Positions 1 to 6,129 of a stretch of DNA of 31,582 bases are shown here, piece after piece. Location: NCBI GenBank assembly GCA_043798775.1, contig JAZDOL010000052.1:1-31582 (forward strand), written 5' to 3'. The position numbers were made by a program, and so were the translations under genes. Positions within the stretch are counted from its first letter, which is position 1. Every line of letters starts with the position of its first letter. The DNA is from CAZUEG01 sp043798775 (GTDB lineage Bacteria; Patescibacteriota; Minisyncoccia; Minisyncoccales; GWA2-46-15). Under the pieces are notes generated by a model. It searched no databases. It saw only the letters and a list, made by a program, of their open reading frames with translations, and was not told where the DNA came from.

Positions 1-1103
1 TCTTCCCCCGTTAATCTGGTCTCGATTGTCACCTTGCTTCCTTTGTAAACGGTTGTCGGCTGGGTTTCGTTCAGTTGGTAGTATTTGTTCTTATATCTCA
101 CCACATAATCGTTGCCGACCGTCCTCTCTTCTTGGAGGGAGAATACTTGGTCGAGATCTATTCGTTCTCCTATCTGCCGGTGCAAGTCTGTCTTATTCTT
201 CGCAACAACGCTGAACTTGGCGTTAAATTTAGGAATGAACTCTTCGTTCAAAAATCGATTGGCTTCTTCTGCGTTTCTAATATTCCTAAATCGTAATTCT
301 CTGACCAATCTTCCTTGCAGTGTTCCGTTCATCTTCTCCACTCGACCTTTGGCCTCCGGGCTATTGGCGGTAATCAATTTAATTCCTATTTCCTTTGTCG
401 CTCTCTGGAACTGAGTCAGCAAATCCTTATTATCCACCGCGTTTTTGTGGTTAATTTTGTAGGTCGAGAACTTGTCGAGATAAATCGTCAAAGGTCGGCC
501 ACGGCGCTCGATGTATTCCTTCCAAAACCTGAATACCGCCAACACCGATTCGTTATCCTTGAACATGGCGCCGGTAATCTTGCCAGTGGCATCATCGACC
601 GCGAGCAGAAGACATTGCTCTTCCTTTGTCGAAAACCAGTGATGATAACTGCCGTCAAACTGTTCCATCTCTCCGTAACTGTCCTTTCTTTCTCTCTGCG
701 AGAAGTATTGCGGCTTCTTTCTCGCCTTGCGTTTCCAGAGACCCTCCTTAATCATCAGTTGTCTTATTGTTTCTTTGTTGGTTTTAATATTGTCATCATC
801 TTCCAAGTGTTCTTTGGCCAAAAGCGGGTTGAAGTAGGGATACTTCTTGTGAAGCAGAGAGACGATCTTATCCCTGATCTTGTCGGCCAATTTCCGGTTG
901 CCCGTCTTGCCTCTGTTTCCATGGATTATTCCTTTGGGGCCGAGGGTAATGACACTTCTCTTTAATCTGCGAGCCTGCCTGACAGATAATCCTATTTGCT
1001 TTCCGGCTTCGGTTCCGTTGATCTTTTTGTCGATTAGATTACTGATGATTAAAAACCTTTCTGCTTCTCTTTTTGTCATAGTAATTGTTTCTTTTGTGGA
1101 CAT
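1..1103 (-). CDS. ISNCY-type DDE transposase, 3' end cut by window edge
   Basis: I translated the minus strand by eye and it stays open from the ATG at 1103 to the window edge (about 367 residues). It should catalyse cut-and-paste or copy movement of an insertion sequence. An N-terminal HTH region (about 10-50, with GLSVRQARRLKR) is followed by an integrase-like catalytic core: D150 in QFDGSYHHW, D210 in YLDKFSTYK and E256 in SPEAKGRVEKMNGTLQ. The last motif is highly typical of the ISNCY/IS481-like group. A C-terminal beta domain (about 330-365) is visible. An internal ATG at 1079 is an alternative start. The start lies just inside a 105-bp IS end. The plus-strand open frames over this region are shadows. 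The family name is recognition by motif, not by search. Confidence 0.88.
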   Translation of the reverse strand, partial: MSTKETITMTKREAERFLIISNLIDKKINGTEAGKQIGLSVRQARRLKRSVITLGPKGIIHGNRGKTGNRKLADKIRDKIVSLLHKKYPYFNPLLAKEHLEDDDNIKTNKETIRQLMIKEGLWKRKARKKPQYFSQRERKDSYGEMEQFDGSYHHWFSTKEEQCLLLAVDDATGKITGAMFKDNESVLAVFRFWKEYIERRGRPLTIYLDKFSTYKINHKNAVDNKDLLTQFQRATKEIGIKLITANSPEAKGRVEKMNGTLQGRLVRELRFRNIRNAEEANRFLNEEFIPKFNAKFSVVAKNKTDLHRQIGERIDLDQVFSLQEERTVGNDYVVRYKNKYYQLNETQPTTVYKGSKVTIETRLTGE

Positions 1104-1203
1104 ATTTTCGGTAGTTATCAATGATAACTACCGATACCACAAAGAGCGTTACTAGGACATTTCTATCTTGCCCGCACTAGGACATTATCATATTGCCTCA
1201 ACA
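1099..1203. repeat. IS terminal region, copy 1 (105 bp, perfect duplicate)
   Basis: This 105-bp stretch is identical, base for base, to 3179-3283 and has the same orientation. It is the outer end of the IS upstream of the transposase. It contains an 11-bp-arm palindrome (1110-1132) and two ACTAGGACATT motifs 25 bp apart (1151 and 1176), each followed by a similar ...TTGCC tail. Such iterated sites are usual transposase-binding sites. Identity stops at 1203/1204, which I take as the IS boundary. Confidence 0.85.
1110..1132. promoter_or_regulatory. Palindrome at transposase start (possible operator or hairpin)
   Basis: GGTAGTTATCA and TGATAACTACC form a perfect 11-bp inverted repeat around one central base, ending 7 bp upstream of the transposase ATG at 1103. 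It could be an operator, or an RNA hairpin that blocks read-through into the transposase gene. It recurs at 3190-3212 in the solitary IS end. The function is inferred. Confidence 0.5.
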
Positions 1204-1841
1204 GGGGAATCGAGTAATTGTTGCTTCTGGTATACGATTATCAAATCTTCGCCGATTTCCGTAATTACAAGCTCTTTTCTATCTTCGATAACCCCAAAAC
1301 CGTCGTTCGCTTCTTTTACTAACCGTTCCCTGGTGTAACATTCTTCTCGTTTTGGTTGATTAACGCCATCTTGTTCCGCGATAGCGAACATTAAGCTGTC
1401 CCATGTGTTTTTCAGGTAGTTAGGTTCGGGCTTGACTACCGGATCACAGATCACGAGGTATTTTTTGGCAGATTGATAGCAGTATTTAATAAATACCGAC
1501 CTGTCGGCTGGCTTTAGATGATGAAGGATATCACAGACAACAACAACATCCGCCGGTTTATAATTATTTTGGTCTAAAACATTGCCGACAGATGCGTTAA
1601 CTCCTCTACTTTGGGCGTATTTTACAAACCGATCGTTAGTATCAAATCCGTAATAATTAACAGAAGGGGGCAAGTAATCAACAAGAATTGCCGGTCCACA
1701 TGCCGGTTCTAAAACACTATCGTTATTTTTCGCAAAACTTGCCATAAACCGATAGCGCTTGTCAAAATCAGCTCCATGGATATGTTTCAGCCCCCAAATA
1801 TAAAGTCTGGGGGATTGATAGAAAATGCTTTTTGAGGACAT
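1188..1841 (-). CDS. Class I SAM-dependent methyltransferase
   Basis: A 217-residue protein with the Rossmann-like methyltransferase signature: motif I VLEPACGP at 43-50, an acidic motif II residue in GFDTND (D67), and DVVVVCDILHHL at about 98-109. It should transfer a methyl group from S-adenosylmethionine; the substrate cannot be told. I prefer the ATG at 1841 to an upstream TTG at 1853. The last residues VEAI and the TGA stop lie inside the IS end (1188-1203), so the native C-terminus was probably replaced when the IS inserted. It lies downstream of tRNA-Gly on the same strand. Related proteins often act on lipids, sugars or small molecules, but nothing here decides that. Confidence 0.75.
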   Translation of the reverse strand: MSSKSIFYQSPRLYIWGLKHIHGADFDKRYRFMASFAKNNDSVLEPACGPAILVDYLPPSVNYYGFDTNDRFVKYAQSRGVNASVGNVLDQNNYKPADVVVVCDILHHLKPADRSVFIKYCYQSAKKYLVICDPVVKPEPNYLKNTWDSLMFAIAEQDGVNQPKREECYTRERLVKEANDGFGVIEDRKELVITEIGEDLIIVYQKQQLLDSPVEAI

Positions 1842-1905
1842 AATTATTTTCAACGACTACATGAAGCAACCGCAAGGTGAACAAGGATAAAACATGTAGA
1901 TATCG

Positions 1906-1926
1906 AGGCCAAGTCTGACTTGGCCT
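1906..1926. repeat. 21-bp palindrome
   Basis: AGGCCAAGTC and GACTTGGCCT form a 10-bp inverted repeat around a single base, between tRNA-Gly and the methyltransferase. There is no T-run on either side, so it is not a clear intrinsic terminator. It may be a processing hairpin or a REP-like element. Confidence 0.5.
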
Positions 1927-1950
1927 GCCATTCGAAGCATGACTTAATTT

Positions 1951-2072
1951 GAGTCCGTTCTTCGCCCTTTGGGCTTCGAAGGACCCTTCTTCTTTCTCTT
2001 AAAATAACCTAATTATTATTTATGTTGGCTCGCCCTTCGTAGCTCGACGTGTTAACGAAGAGCGAAGAAGGG
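1951..2072. repeat. GC-rich palindromic repeat elements downstream of tRNA-Gly
   Basis: Two short elements (1951-1992 and 2027-2072) carry the same vocabulary of CGCCCTT, CTTCGAAGG, GTAGCTCGA and GAAGAAGGG blocks, with stems such as CCCTTC/GAAGGG. Similar text recurs at 3012-3074 and 3284-3347, always beside tRNA genes. They are much richer in GC than their surroundings. They resemble REP-like or miniature elements; I do not recognise a named family. Confidence 0.45.
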
Positions 2073-2144
2073 AGCGGGTGAGGGGAATCGAACCCCCGTA
2101 TCTTGATTGGCAATCAAGTGCACTAACCATTATGCTACACCCGC
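2073..2144 (-). tRNA. tRNA-Gly (GCC)
   Basis: A full cloverleaf can be folded: acceptor GCGGGTG/CACCCGC, anticodon stem CTTGA/TCAAG with loop TTGCCAA (anticodon GCC), and T-loop TTCGATT. The discriminator is U, the usual identity base of bacterial tRNA-Gly. CCA is not encoded (the next bases read CCC). The first 10 nt of the tRNA overlap the 3' end of the upstream HTH gene. Confidence 0.95.
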
Positions 2145-2812
2145 GTTTGCGCTCCGCCAAAATATTGAGAAGCGAGACCAATCCAGATAAGGATTTTCTC
2201 TTTAAGTCCTCTACTCAATACACAAACTGTGCACATTCCGTGACTAACTTTCTTGCGAATCATTTTTCCCTTAATGAATTGAGTTTTCCAAAATTGTTCT
2301 TTAGGGATTCCGGTTTGTTCTCTCCAAAATTTATTGCAATCTTCCTCCGATAAATCGGGATAAAGAGTGGTACTTACTATTATTTTTTCCTTTGGAACTT
2401 TGCATATTTCTGACAAGAATCTGATAAACAAAGGCAACATTCTTTCGTCTGTATTCACCAGAGAAACTCTTCCGTTTTCAGCTTTTTTATCGCCTTCTCC
2501 CCAGTAAAGCATTATGCCGGTTATAAACAGAGGATTCGAAGCTAATTCCGGAAATTCTTCCATCGCTTCTTTTCTGTAGGATTCTCTCCATGCTGCCCAC
2601 TTTTGCTTGTTTTTTTCCGCCATTATTCTTATTCGTACATTTGTTTCAATTCTCGCCTTTGCGGTTAAAGTTTCTTTTGTTTTTTCGGACCATGGAACAT
2701 TTCTAAACCAGCAACCGATTGTACTTTTGGGTATGTTAAGTTTTTTCGATATCTCTCGATAGCTGTTCCCATTTCTTCTTAAAATAGTCGCTAACTCTTT
2801 ATCTTTTCTCAT
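2135..2812 (-). CDS. HTH protein, possible LAGLIDADG-like endonuclease, wedged between tRNAs
   Basis: A 225-residue protein starting with ATG. Residues about 5-40 form a resolvase-like HTH (SYREISKKLNIPKSTIGCWF). A central block, LFITGIMLYWGEGDK at 95-109, then VNTDERMLPLFIRFLSEI and a KFWREQTGIPKEQFW segment follow; this layout resembles degenerate LAGLIDADG endonuclease-like proteins frequent in CPR and archaeal genomes. That assignment is memory-based and uncertain. The gene sits between tRNA-Phe and tRNA-Gly on their strand, and its last codons and TAG stop come from the tRNA-Gly 5' end, so it may be a mobile gene that settled in a tRNA cluster. A DNA-binding regulator is the alternative. 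Confidence 0.6.
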   Translation of the reverse strand: MRKDKELATILRRNGNSYREISKKLNIPKSTIGCWFRNVPWSEKTKETLTAKARIETNVRIRIMAEKNKQKWAAWRESYRKEAMEEFPELASNPLFITGIMLYWGEGDKKAENGRVSLVNTDERMLPLFIRFLSEICKVPKEKIIVSTTLYPDLSEEDCNKFWREQTGIPKEQFWKTQFIKGKMIRKKVSHGMCTVCVLSRGLKEKILIWIGLASQYFGGAQTRV

Positions 2813-2875
2813 GTTAGACCATTACTTATACATTTATAGTATAACACATTGGTCTATTTGTGAAAGTTCATTTTT

Positions 2876-2951
2876 TGGTGCCGCGGGTCAGACTTGCACT
2901 GACGACACTATCTTTTTCAGAGATATGCTCTACTACCTGAGCTACCGCGGC
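2876..2951 (-). tRNA. tRNA-Phe (GAA), CCA encoded
   Basis: Acceptor GCCGCGG/CCGCGGC, anticodon stem TATCT/AGATA with loop CTGAAAA (anticodon GAA) and discriminator A give a clear tRNA-Phe. The mature body is 2879-2951 and CCA follows at 2876-2878. It is the only one of the three tRNAs here with an encoded CCA. Its first bases are duplicated at 3074-3088. Confidence 0.95.
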
Positions 2952-2954
2952 GTG
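2940..2954. repeat. 15-bp direct repeat spanning the tRNA-Phe 5' end (copy 1)
   Basis: AGCTACCGCGGCGTG occurs here, including the first 12 nt of tRNA-Phe plus 3 nt of flank, and again exactly at 3074-3088. The 119 bp between the copies look like an insertion that duplicated its target. Confidence 0.7.
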
Positions 2955-3011
2955 TGTTGCGTTTGTATTAATGATAAGCAATGAATCGGGCGATTGCCTT
3001 GACTTAATATT

Positions 3012-3074
3012 GCTCGTCCGCCCGTAGCTCGAACGAAGCCCTCCTTCGCCAAGGCTTCGAAGGGTGAAGGGGAA
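3012..3074. repeat. GC-rich palindromic element within the tRNA-Phe flank insertion
   Basis: It contains CGAAGCC (3034-3040) pairing with GGCTTCG (3053-3059), and the competing pair CCTTCG (3043-3048) with CGAAGG (3058-3063). It shares the GTAGCTCGA and CTTCGAAGG blocks with the elements near tRNA-Gly. It fills most of the 119 bp between the two 15-bp repeats, so it is probably the inserted miniature element. Confidence 0.5.
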
Positions 3075-3088
3075 GCTACCGCGGCGTG
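3074..3088. repeat. 15-bp direct repeat (copy 2, displaced tRNA-Phe 5' end)
   Basis: This is an exact second copy of 2940-2954. Beyond it the sequence looks like ordinary tRNA upstream DNA, so the original tRNA promoter may now be separated from the tRNA by 134 bp. Confidence 0.65.
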
Positions 3089-3158
3089 ATAAGTTTTACT
3101 TGTTAAATGTCCAACGCATCGATATTTCATATAGACCCATTGATGCCTGTCCGCAGTA

Positions 3159-3175
3159 GTCCCGCTTAGCGGGAC
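3159..3175. repeat. Hairpin beside the solitary IS end
   Basis: GTCCCGC and GCGGGAC form a perfect 7-bp stem with a TTA loop. It lies 3 bp from the point where the solitary IS end loses identity with the full IS, so it may mark a deletion or recombination junction. There is no T-run on either strand. Confidence 0.5.
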
Positions 3176-3178
3176 CGC

Positions 3179-3283
3179 GACATATTTTCGGTAGTTATCA
3201 ATGATAACTACCGATACCACAAAGAGCGTTACTAGGACATTTCTATCTTGCCCGCACTAGGACATTATCATATTGCCTCAACA
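3179..3283. mobile_element. Solitary IS end, copy 2 (105 bp, no transposase)
   Basis: This is a perfect copy of 1099-1203 in the same orientation. On the inner side identity ends 5 nt into the transposase coding sequence (ATGTC), and unrelated sequence follows. No transposase reading frame remains. It is a relic of a second IS copy or a non-autonomous derivative. It contains the same palindrome (3190-3212) and ACTAGGACATT motifs (3231 and 3256). Confidence 0.8.
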
Positions 3284-3347
3284 ATTTGTCGAGGGGCTTG
3301 CCCCGAGTGGATTCGACGAGCTCACCATTACAACTTTGTCGAAGGAG
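3284..3347. repeat. GC-rich element between IS end and tRNA-Val
   Basis: It contains GGGGC-TT-GCCCC, ATTCGACGAGCTC and TTTGTCGAAGGAG blocks resembling the other tRNA-adjacent GC-rich elements. The function is unknown. On the minus strand it directly follows the 3' end of tRNA-Val and might serve in processing or termination. Confidence 0.35.
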
Positions 3348-3421
3348 TGGGCGAAAGAGGACTCGAACCTCTGACCTCTTCTGTGTAAGAGAAGCGCTCT
3401 AACCAACTGAGCTACCCGCCC
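3348..3421 (-). tRNA. tRNA-Val (UAC)
   Basis: Acceptor GGGCGGG pairs with TTCGCCC (two G-U pairs), the anticodon stem CTTCT/AGAAG has loop CTTACAC (anticodon TAC), the T-loop is TTCGAGT and the discriminator is A. CCA is not encoded (next bases CTC). It is the first of three minus-strand tRNAs and lies 128 bp past the reverse-transcriptase stop. Confidence 0.95.
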
Positions 3422-3461
3422 GTAAGACCCAAGAATCCTTCATGTTACAAAAAATTGTGAC

Positions 3462-3499
3462 AAAAAAGGAAAACGGGCAATATCACGAAGTGATATTGC
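3462..3499 (-). terminator. Intrinsic terminator downstream of the double RT
   Basis: Read on the minus strand, GCAATATCAC-TTC-GTGATATTGC is a perfect 10-bp hairpin (3477-3499). It is followed by a T-rich tract (CCGTTTTCCTTTTTTG). It lies 50 bp after the RT stop and before tRNA-Val, so it probably separates the two transcripts. Confidence 0.65.
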
Positions 3500-3549
3500 A
3501 AACCCTAAACCGGAAACAGCCTGCTCCGCGGCATTATATCGTTCCGGCC

Positions 3550-5949
3550 TCAAGTTTTAAGAGCACGCGCCGTTGGCGCGAATCTTGGGTCCGTATTCCC
3601 AATATAGCCGAGAACCCTTCTTCTGGCAATAATTTTTTTTGTGTTTAAAGTAATTCTAACCAGATTAGCCAGGCCGTGATTATTATGCAATTCATCGTTG
3701 GTTAAACGGCGACGATCTCTAAGATGAAATCTTTTATACACGGCGACTCTTATCCTGTCGCATATATAGTCATCGAGTTGGTTAAGGAGGCGGAAATCGT
3801 TAATTCGGGAATAATACCTAATAAATGAATATTGCTGGTTTAAGGCGTATATCAGCCTGTTGATATAATTGATAATCTGGCGAAGGGTTCTTTTCTTATT
3901 TCTTTTTGTCAGTTTAACTATCTTTTTCTTAAATTGGGCAATATTGTATTGGTCAATGGTTATTAGTAATGGCTGGCCATCTTTTTTCTGAAACGAATAG
4001 CCAAGATATTCAACGGAAAAATTTTCATCATTATTTATGTTTGAATACCGTTTTTCATCCCATGCCATATTCAGCTTTTGAAGATAGAGGGCGAATTGGG
4101 TGATAAAGTTTTTATTATTCTTGTCGTAGATTATCAGAAAATCATCGGCAGTTCTTACAAACATTGCCGACAGCGGTTTTATGTAAGAATCGATTAGCGA
4201 CAAATATGTTTCCACGAGAATATTGTTTATCGGTGTACCCCGAGGCAATCCGGCAATGTTTGTTTCTAGAAGACGGTTGAACAAAGAACCGATTATCTGT
4301 TCAATATTACGGTTAACTGACACGCTCTGTAATATTTCCCGAATTATCCGGCGGTCTAGTCGTTCATGAACTCGGCCTAAGTCAATTCGCAGTAAACGAT
4401 AATTGTCTCTATTCTTGTTGAATAATCGCATCAAGCGAATTGCCGAACCAACCTTGCTATATACGCAATCATTTGCCATCAGTAGCTGTGGATATAAAAT
4501 TTTCTTCAAGTACAGATGCGTTGCCCGAAGAGCAATCTTTTCGTTGATGCTGTGGCTTATTATCGGTTTAACAGAGTGTCCGTTTAAATGAGTTTCAGAA
4601 AATGAAATTTGTTTATTTTTCAATAATTCAGACAAACGAATCGAATTCTCTTTTCGATTTACGAAGTACTCTTTCCATAGAGGAGAAGTTGTAGAGGGTC
4701 TAAAATAGTGGATAAAAGATTGTTCCAGCTCTTTGGGTGAAAATAGGCGATCAAAAAAGTTTTTTCTTAAAAGATGGGCCTTCTCCATTCTATGGAATAA
4801 GCAATGCGAGGAGATAAAACCGAAATTATGGAACAAACGATAGGGGGCTTGGCGAATAGCTCTTCCGCTCCACGAACCGGTAATCTTGTGGCGGATGTGG
4901 GAGACTAACCAATCATCGATCTTCGTAAACGGATAATCATTCCCGACTAATACAAAATATTTCATCCGGCTCTTAATTGGGCTTTCGGTTAAAAGATTAT
5001 TAATTTCGTAAAAAAAGAAACTGAATAGGTATCGATTGTCGCCAATACAGTTAAGCGATAACTTGCGGTAGGCTAACTTATTCATTATCGAAAGCAATCG
5101 TCGTTTAATTCTTTTAATCGTTGCTTCCTTGAAATTTATATTGCCATTCTTGAAATAGAAACCGATATAGTCAAAGCCATCTCTTGGCGAAAGTAATTTT
5201 GTCTTTTCTGAAGATAGCGTCAATTCTTGGTCGGATAGCTCTTTAGTAATGGTTCCCATTATCGGTTCGGGATTATTTTTCCCAATAAGAATAATATCGT
5301 CGCCGTACCGATAATAACAAATTGTTTTTTGATTCATATTCCGGTCGAATGGCAGTAAATAAAGGTTTGCTAAATCGTTAACCGGAGAGAGTCCCGTGGG
5401 AAGGCCGGGGCCGGAGAAATTAATCAATCTTTTGATTGTTCTTACGATATTTTTATCTAGGTCGCATTCTTTTCGCGCGTTGTCAACCATTTGCGACATT
5501 TTTTCCTTATTAATTGAGTCGTAGAAGCTTTTAATATCTGCTTTAATCGCCCATTCTCCCAAGCGGTTATCTGAAAAAGCGATTGCCGATCGAATAGCCC
5601 TTAGTATGCCGGCTGGATTATCTTTTTTCTTGCGATAACCGATAACATAGTCCGGCAACATCGGTCCGGTCTTTTCCAATAAGTATTGATGAAGATAAAT
5701 CAGGACCAGTTCGTCTTTCAATGTCGCGCTCTGATAAACAGTGCGATGTTTGCCGTTCTCTTTAGGGACGCGAAAACTTATAAATGGATAAAATTCATAA
5801 TCGCCACTACTTAATGGATCGATAACTTTATCGGTAAGATACTCGTCTTTTAGCGATAAAAAATCTTTGTGGTCGGGAAAAGAAAAAAAACGTTCCGGCT
5901 TGCCGTAAATTGATCTGATTATTCTATGAGCATTATCGATTGTAAGCAT
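3550..5949 (-). CDS. Tandem double reverse transcriptase (two RT domains in one chain)
   Basis: A 799-residue protein with two RT cores. RT-1: VPKENGKHR near 61-69, motif A with D138 in KADIKSFYDSI, GLPTGLSPVNDLANLYL at 182-198, catalytic YGDD at 215-218, then YIGFYF at 261-266. RT-2: motif A with D523 in RIDLGRVHERLD, GLPRGTPINNILVETYL at 567-583, TADD at 600-603, then YLGYSF at 648-653. Each core is followed by a basic thumb-like segment containing a related DD(W/Y)..(S/C)..IR pattern (about 345-355 and 726-735). Both cores keep the metal-binding aspartates, so both could polymerise. The GLPxG motifs recall UG/Abi (defence) RTs more than group II intron RTs. I see no maturase-endonuclease, Cas1 or protease fusion. 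The ATG has no Shine-Dalgarno and lies 5 nt after a long inverted repeat. Function is unknown; defence or retron-like cDNA synthesis is inference. Confidence 0.9.
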   Translation of the reverse strand: MLTIDNAHRIIRSIYGKPERFFSFPDHKDFLSLKDEYLTDKVIDPLSSGDYEFYPFISFRVPKENGKHRTVYQSATLKDELVLIYLHQYLLEKTGPMLPDYVIGYRKKKDNPAGILRAIRSAIAFSDNRLGEWAIKADIKSFYDSINKEKMSQMVDNARKECDLDKNIVRTIKRLINFSGPGLPTGLSPVNDLANLYLLPFDRNMNQKTICYYRYGDDIILIGKNNPEPIMGTITKELSDQELTLSSEKTKLLSPRDGFDYIGFYFKNGNINFKEATIKRIKRRLLSIMNKLAYRKLSLNCIGDNRYLFSFFFYEINNLLTESPIKSRMKYFVLVGNDYPFTKIDDWLVSHIRHKITGSWSGRAIRQAPYRLFHNFGFISSHCLFHRMEKAHLLRKNFFDRLFSPKELEQSFIHYFRPSTTSPLWKEYFVNRKENSIRLSELLKNKQISFSETHLNGHSVKPIISHSINEKIALRATHLYLKKILYPQLLMANDCVYSKVGSAIRLMRLFNKNRDNYRLLRIDLGRVHERLDRRIIREILQSVSVNRNIEQIIGSLFNRLLETNIAGLPRGTPINNILVETYLSLIDSYIKPLSAMFVRTADDFLIIYDKNNKNFITQFALYLQKLNMAWDEKRYSNINNDENFSVEYLGYSFQKKDGQPLLITIDQYNIAQFKKKIVKLTKRNKKRTLRQIINYINRLIYALNQQYSFIRYYSRINDFRLLNQLDDYICDRIRVAVYKRFHLRDRRRLTNDELHNNHGLANLVRITLNTKKIIARRRVLGYIGNTDPRFAPTARALKT

Positions 5950-5950
5950 A

Positions 5951-5966
5951 AGAGTGTTAGCACTCT
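5951..5966 (-). promoter_or_regulatory. Local hairpin abutting the RT start codon
   Basis: On the minus strand AGAGTG-CTAA-CACTCT is a 6-bp hairpin ending 1 nt before the RT ATG at 5949. The same bases (5955-5966) form the 3' arm of the long inverted repeat, so the two folds exclude each other. This could control access to the start codon. It is seen in sequence; the switching is inferred. Confidence 0.5.
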
Positions 5967-6103
5967 AACGCAAGCAAATAGTGGTCTATTACCCGACAAG
6001 CGGACAAGTTCAGGCATCGCGCCCAATTTGCCTGAAAACTTATCGGGCTTTCGATTAAAGGCGCCCCTGAATCGCGCATAGATAAAGGGATAGAGTGCTA
6101 ACA
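5955..6103 (-). ncRNA. Putative structured RNA leader of the double RT
   Basis: On the minus strand TGTTAGCACTCTA (6103-6091) and TAGAGTGCTAACA (5967-5955) form a perfect 13-bp stem closing 123 nt. Inside, TTCAGGCA/TGCCTGAA (6009-6016 with 6029-6036) forms an 8-bp hairpin. CCCGA-C-AAG (5992-6000) can pair with CTT-A-TCGGG (6039-6047) to enclose it. Loop bases 6019-6023 (GCGCC) could pair with GGCGC at 6060-6064 as a pseudoknot. An extended -10 lies just upstream, so a transcript would begin at about the first arm. The layout recalls retron ncRNA (a1/a2 arms, then RT), but no retron signature was recognised in the protein. Confidence 0.55.
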
Positions 6104-6109
6104 GCTGTT

Positions 6110-6118
6110 ATCATATCA
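6110..6118 (-). promoter_or_regulatory. Extended -10 promoter for the RT leader RNA
   Basis: Minus strand reads TGATATGAT, a TGN extended -10 with one mismatch to TATAAT. No good -35 is seen, as is tolerated for extended -10 promoters. The predicted start is close to 6103, the first base of the inverted-repeat arm. Confidence 0.45.
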
Positions 6119-6129
6119 CATTGATTATT

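Noticed and set aside
26..1155. Several plus-strand open frames over the first 1.1 kb
   Set aside because: They are shadows of the minus-strand transposase, whose motifs are unmistakable.
2942..3220. Minus-strand 92-codon frame
   Set aside because: It runs from the IS end through repeats into the tRNA-Phe 5' end and has no protein-like pattern.
3426..3591. Inverted repeat GACCCAAGA / TCTTGGGTC around the RT 3' end
   Set aside because: Only 9 bp with a 148-nt gap and no further stem; chance is the simplest explanation.
3550..5949. Group II intron-encoded protein
   Set aside because: No endonuclease or typical maturase ending, no intron domain V hairpin recognised downstream, and GLPxG rather than the PQG-type motif.
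5952..6103. CIRCE heat-shock operator (TTAGCACTC / GAGTGCTAA)
   Set aside because: Both half-sites match the CIRCE text, but they are 127 bp apart instead of 9, and no chaperone gene is near. The long-range RNA stem explains them better.
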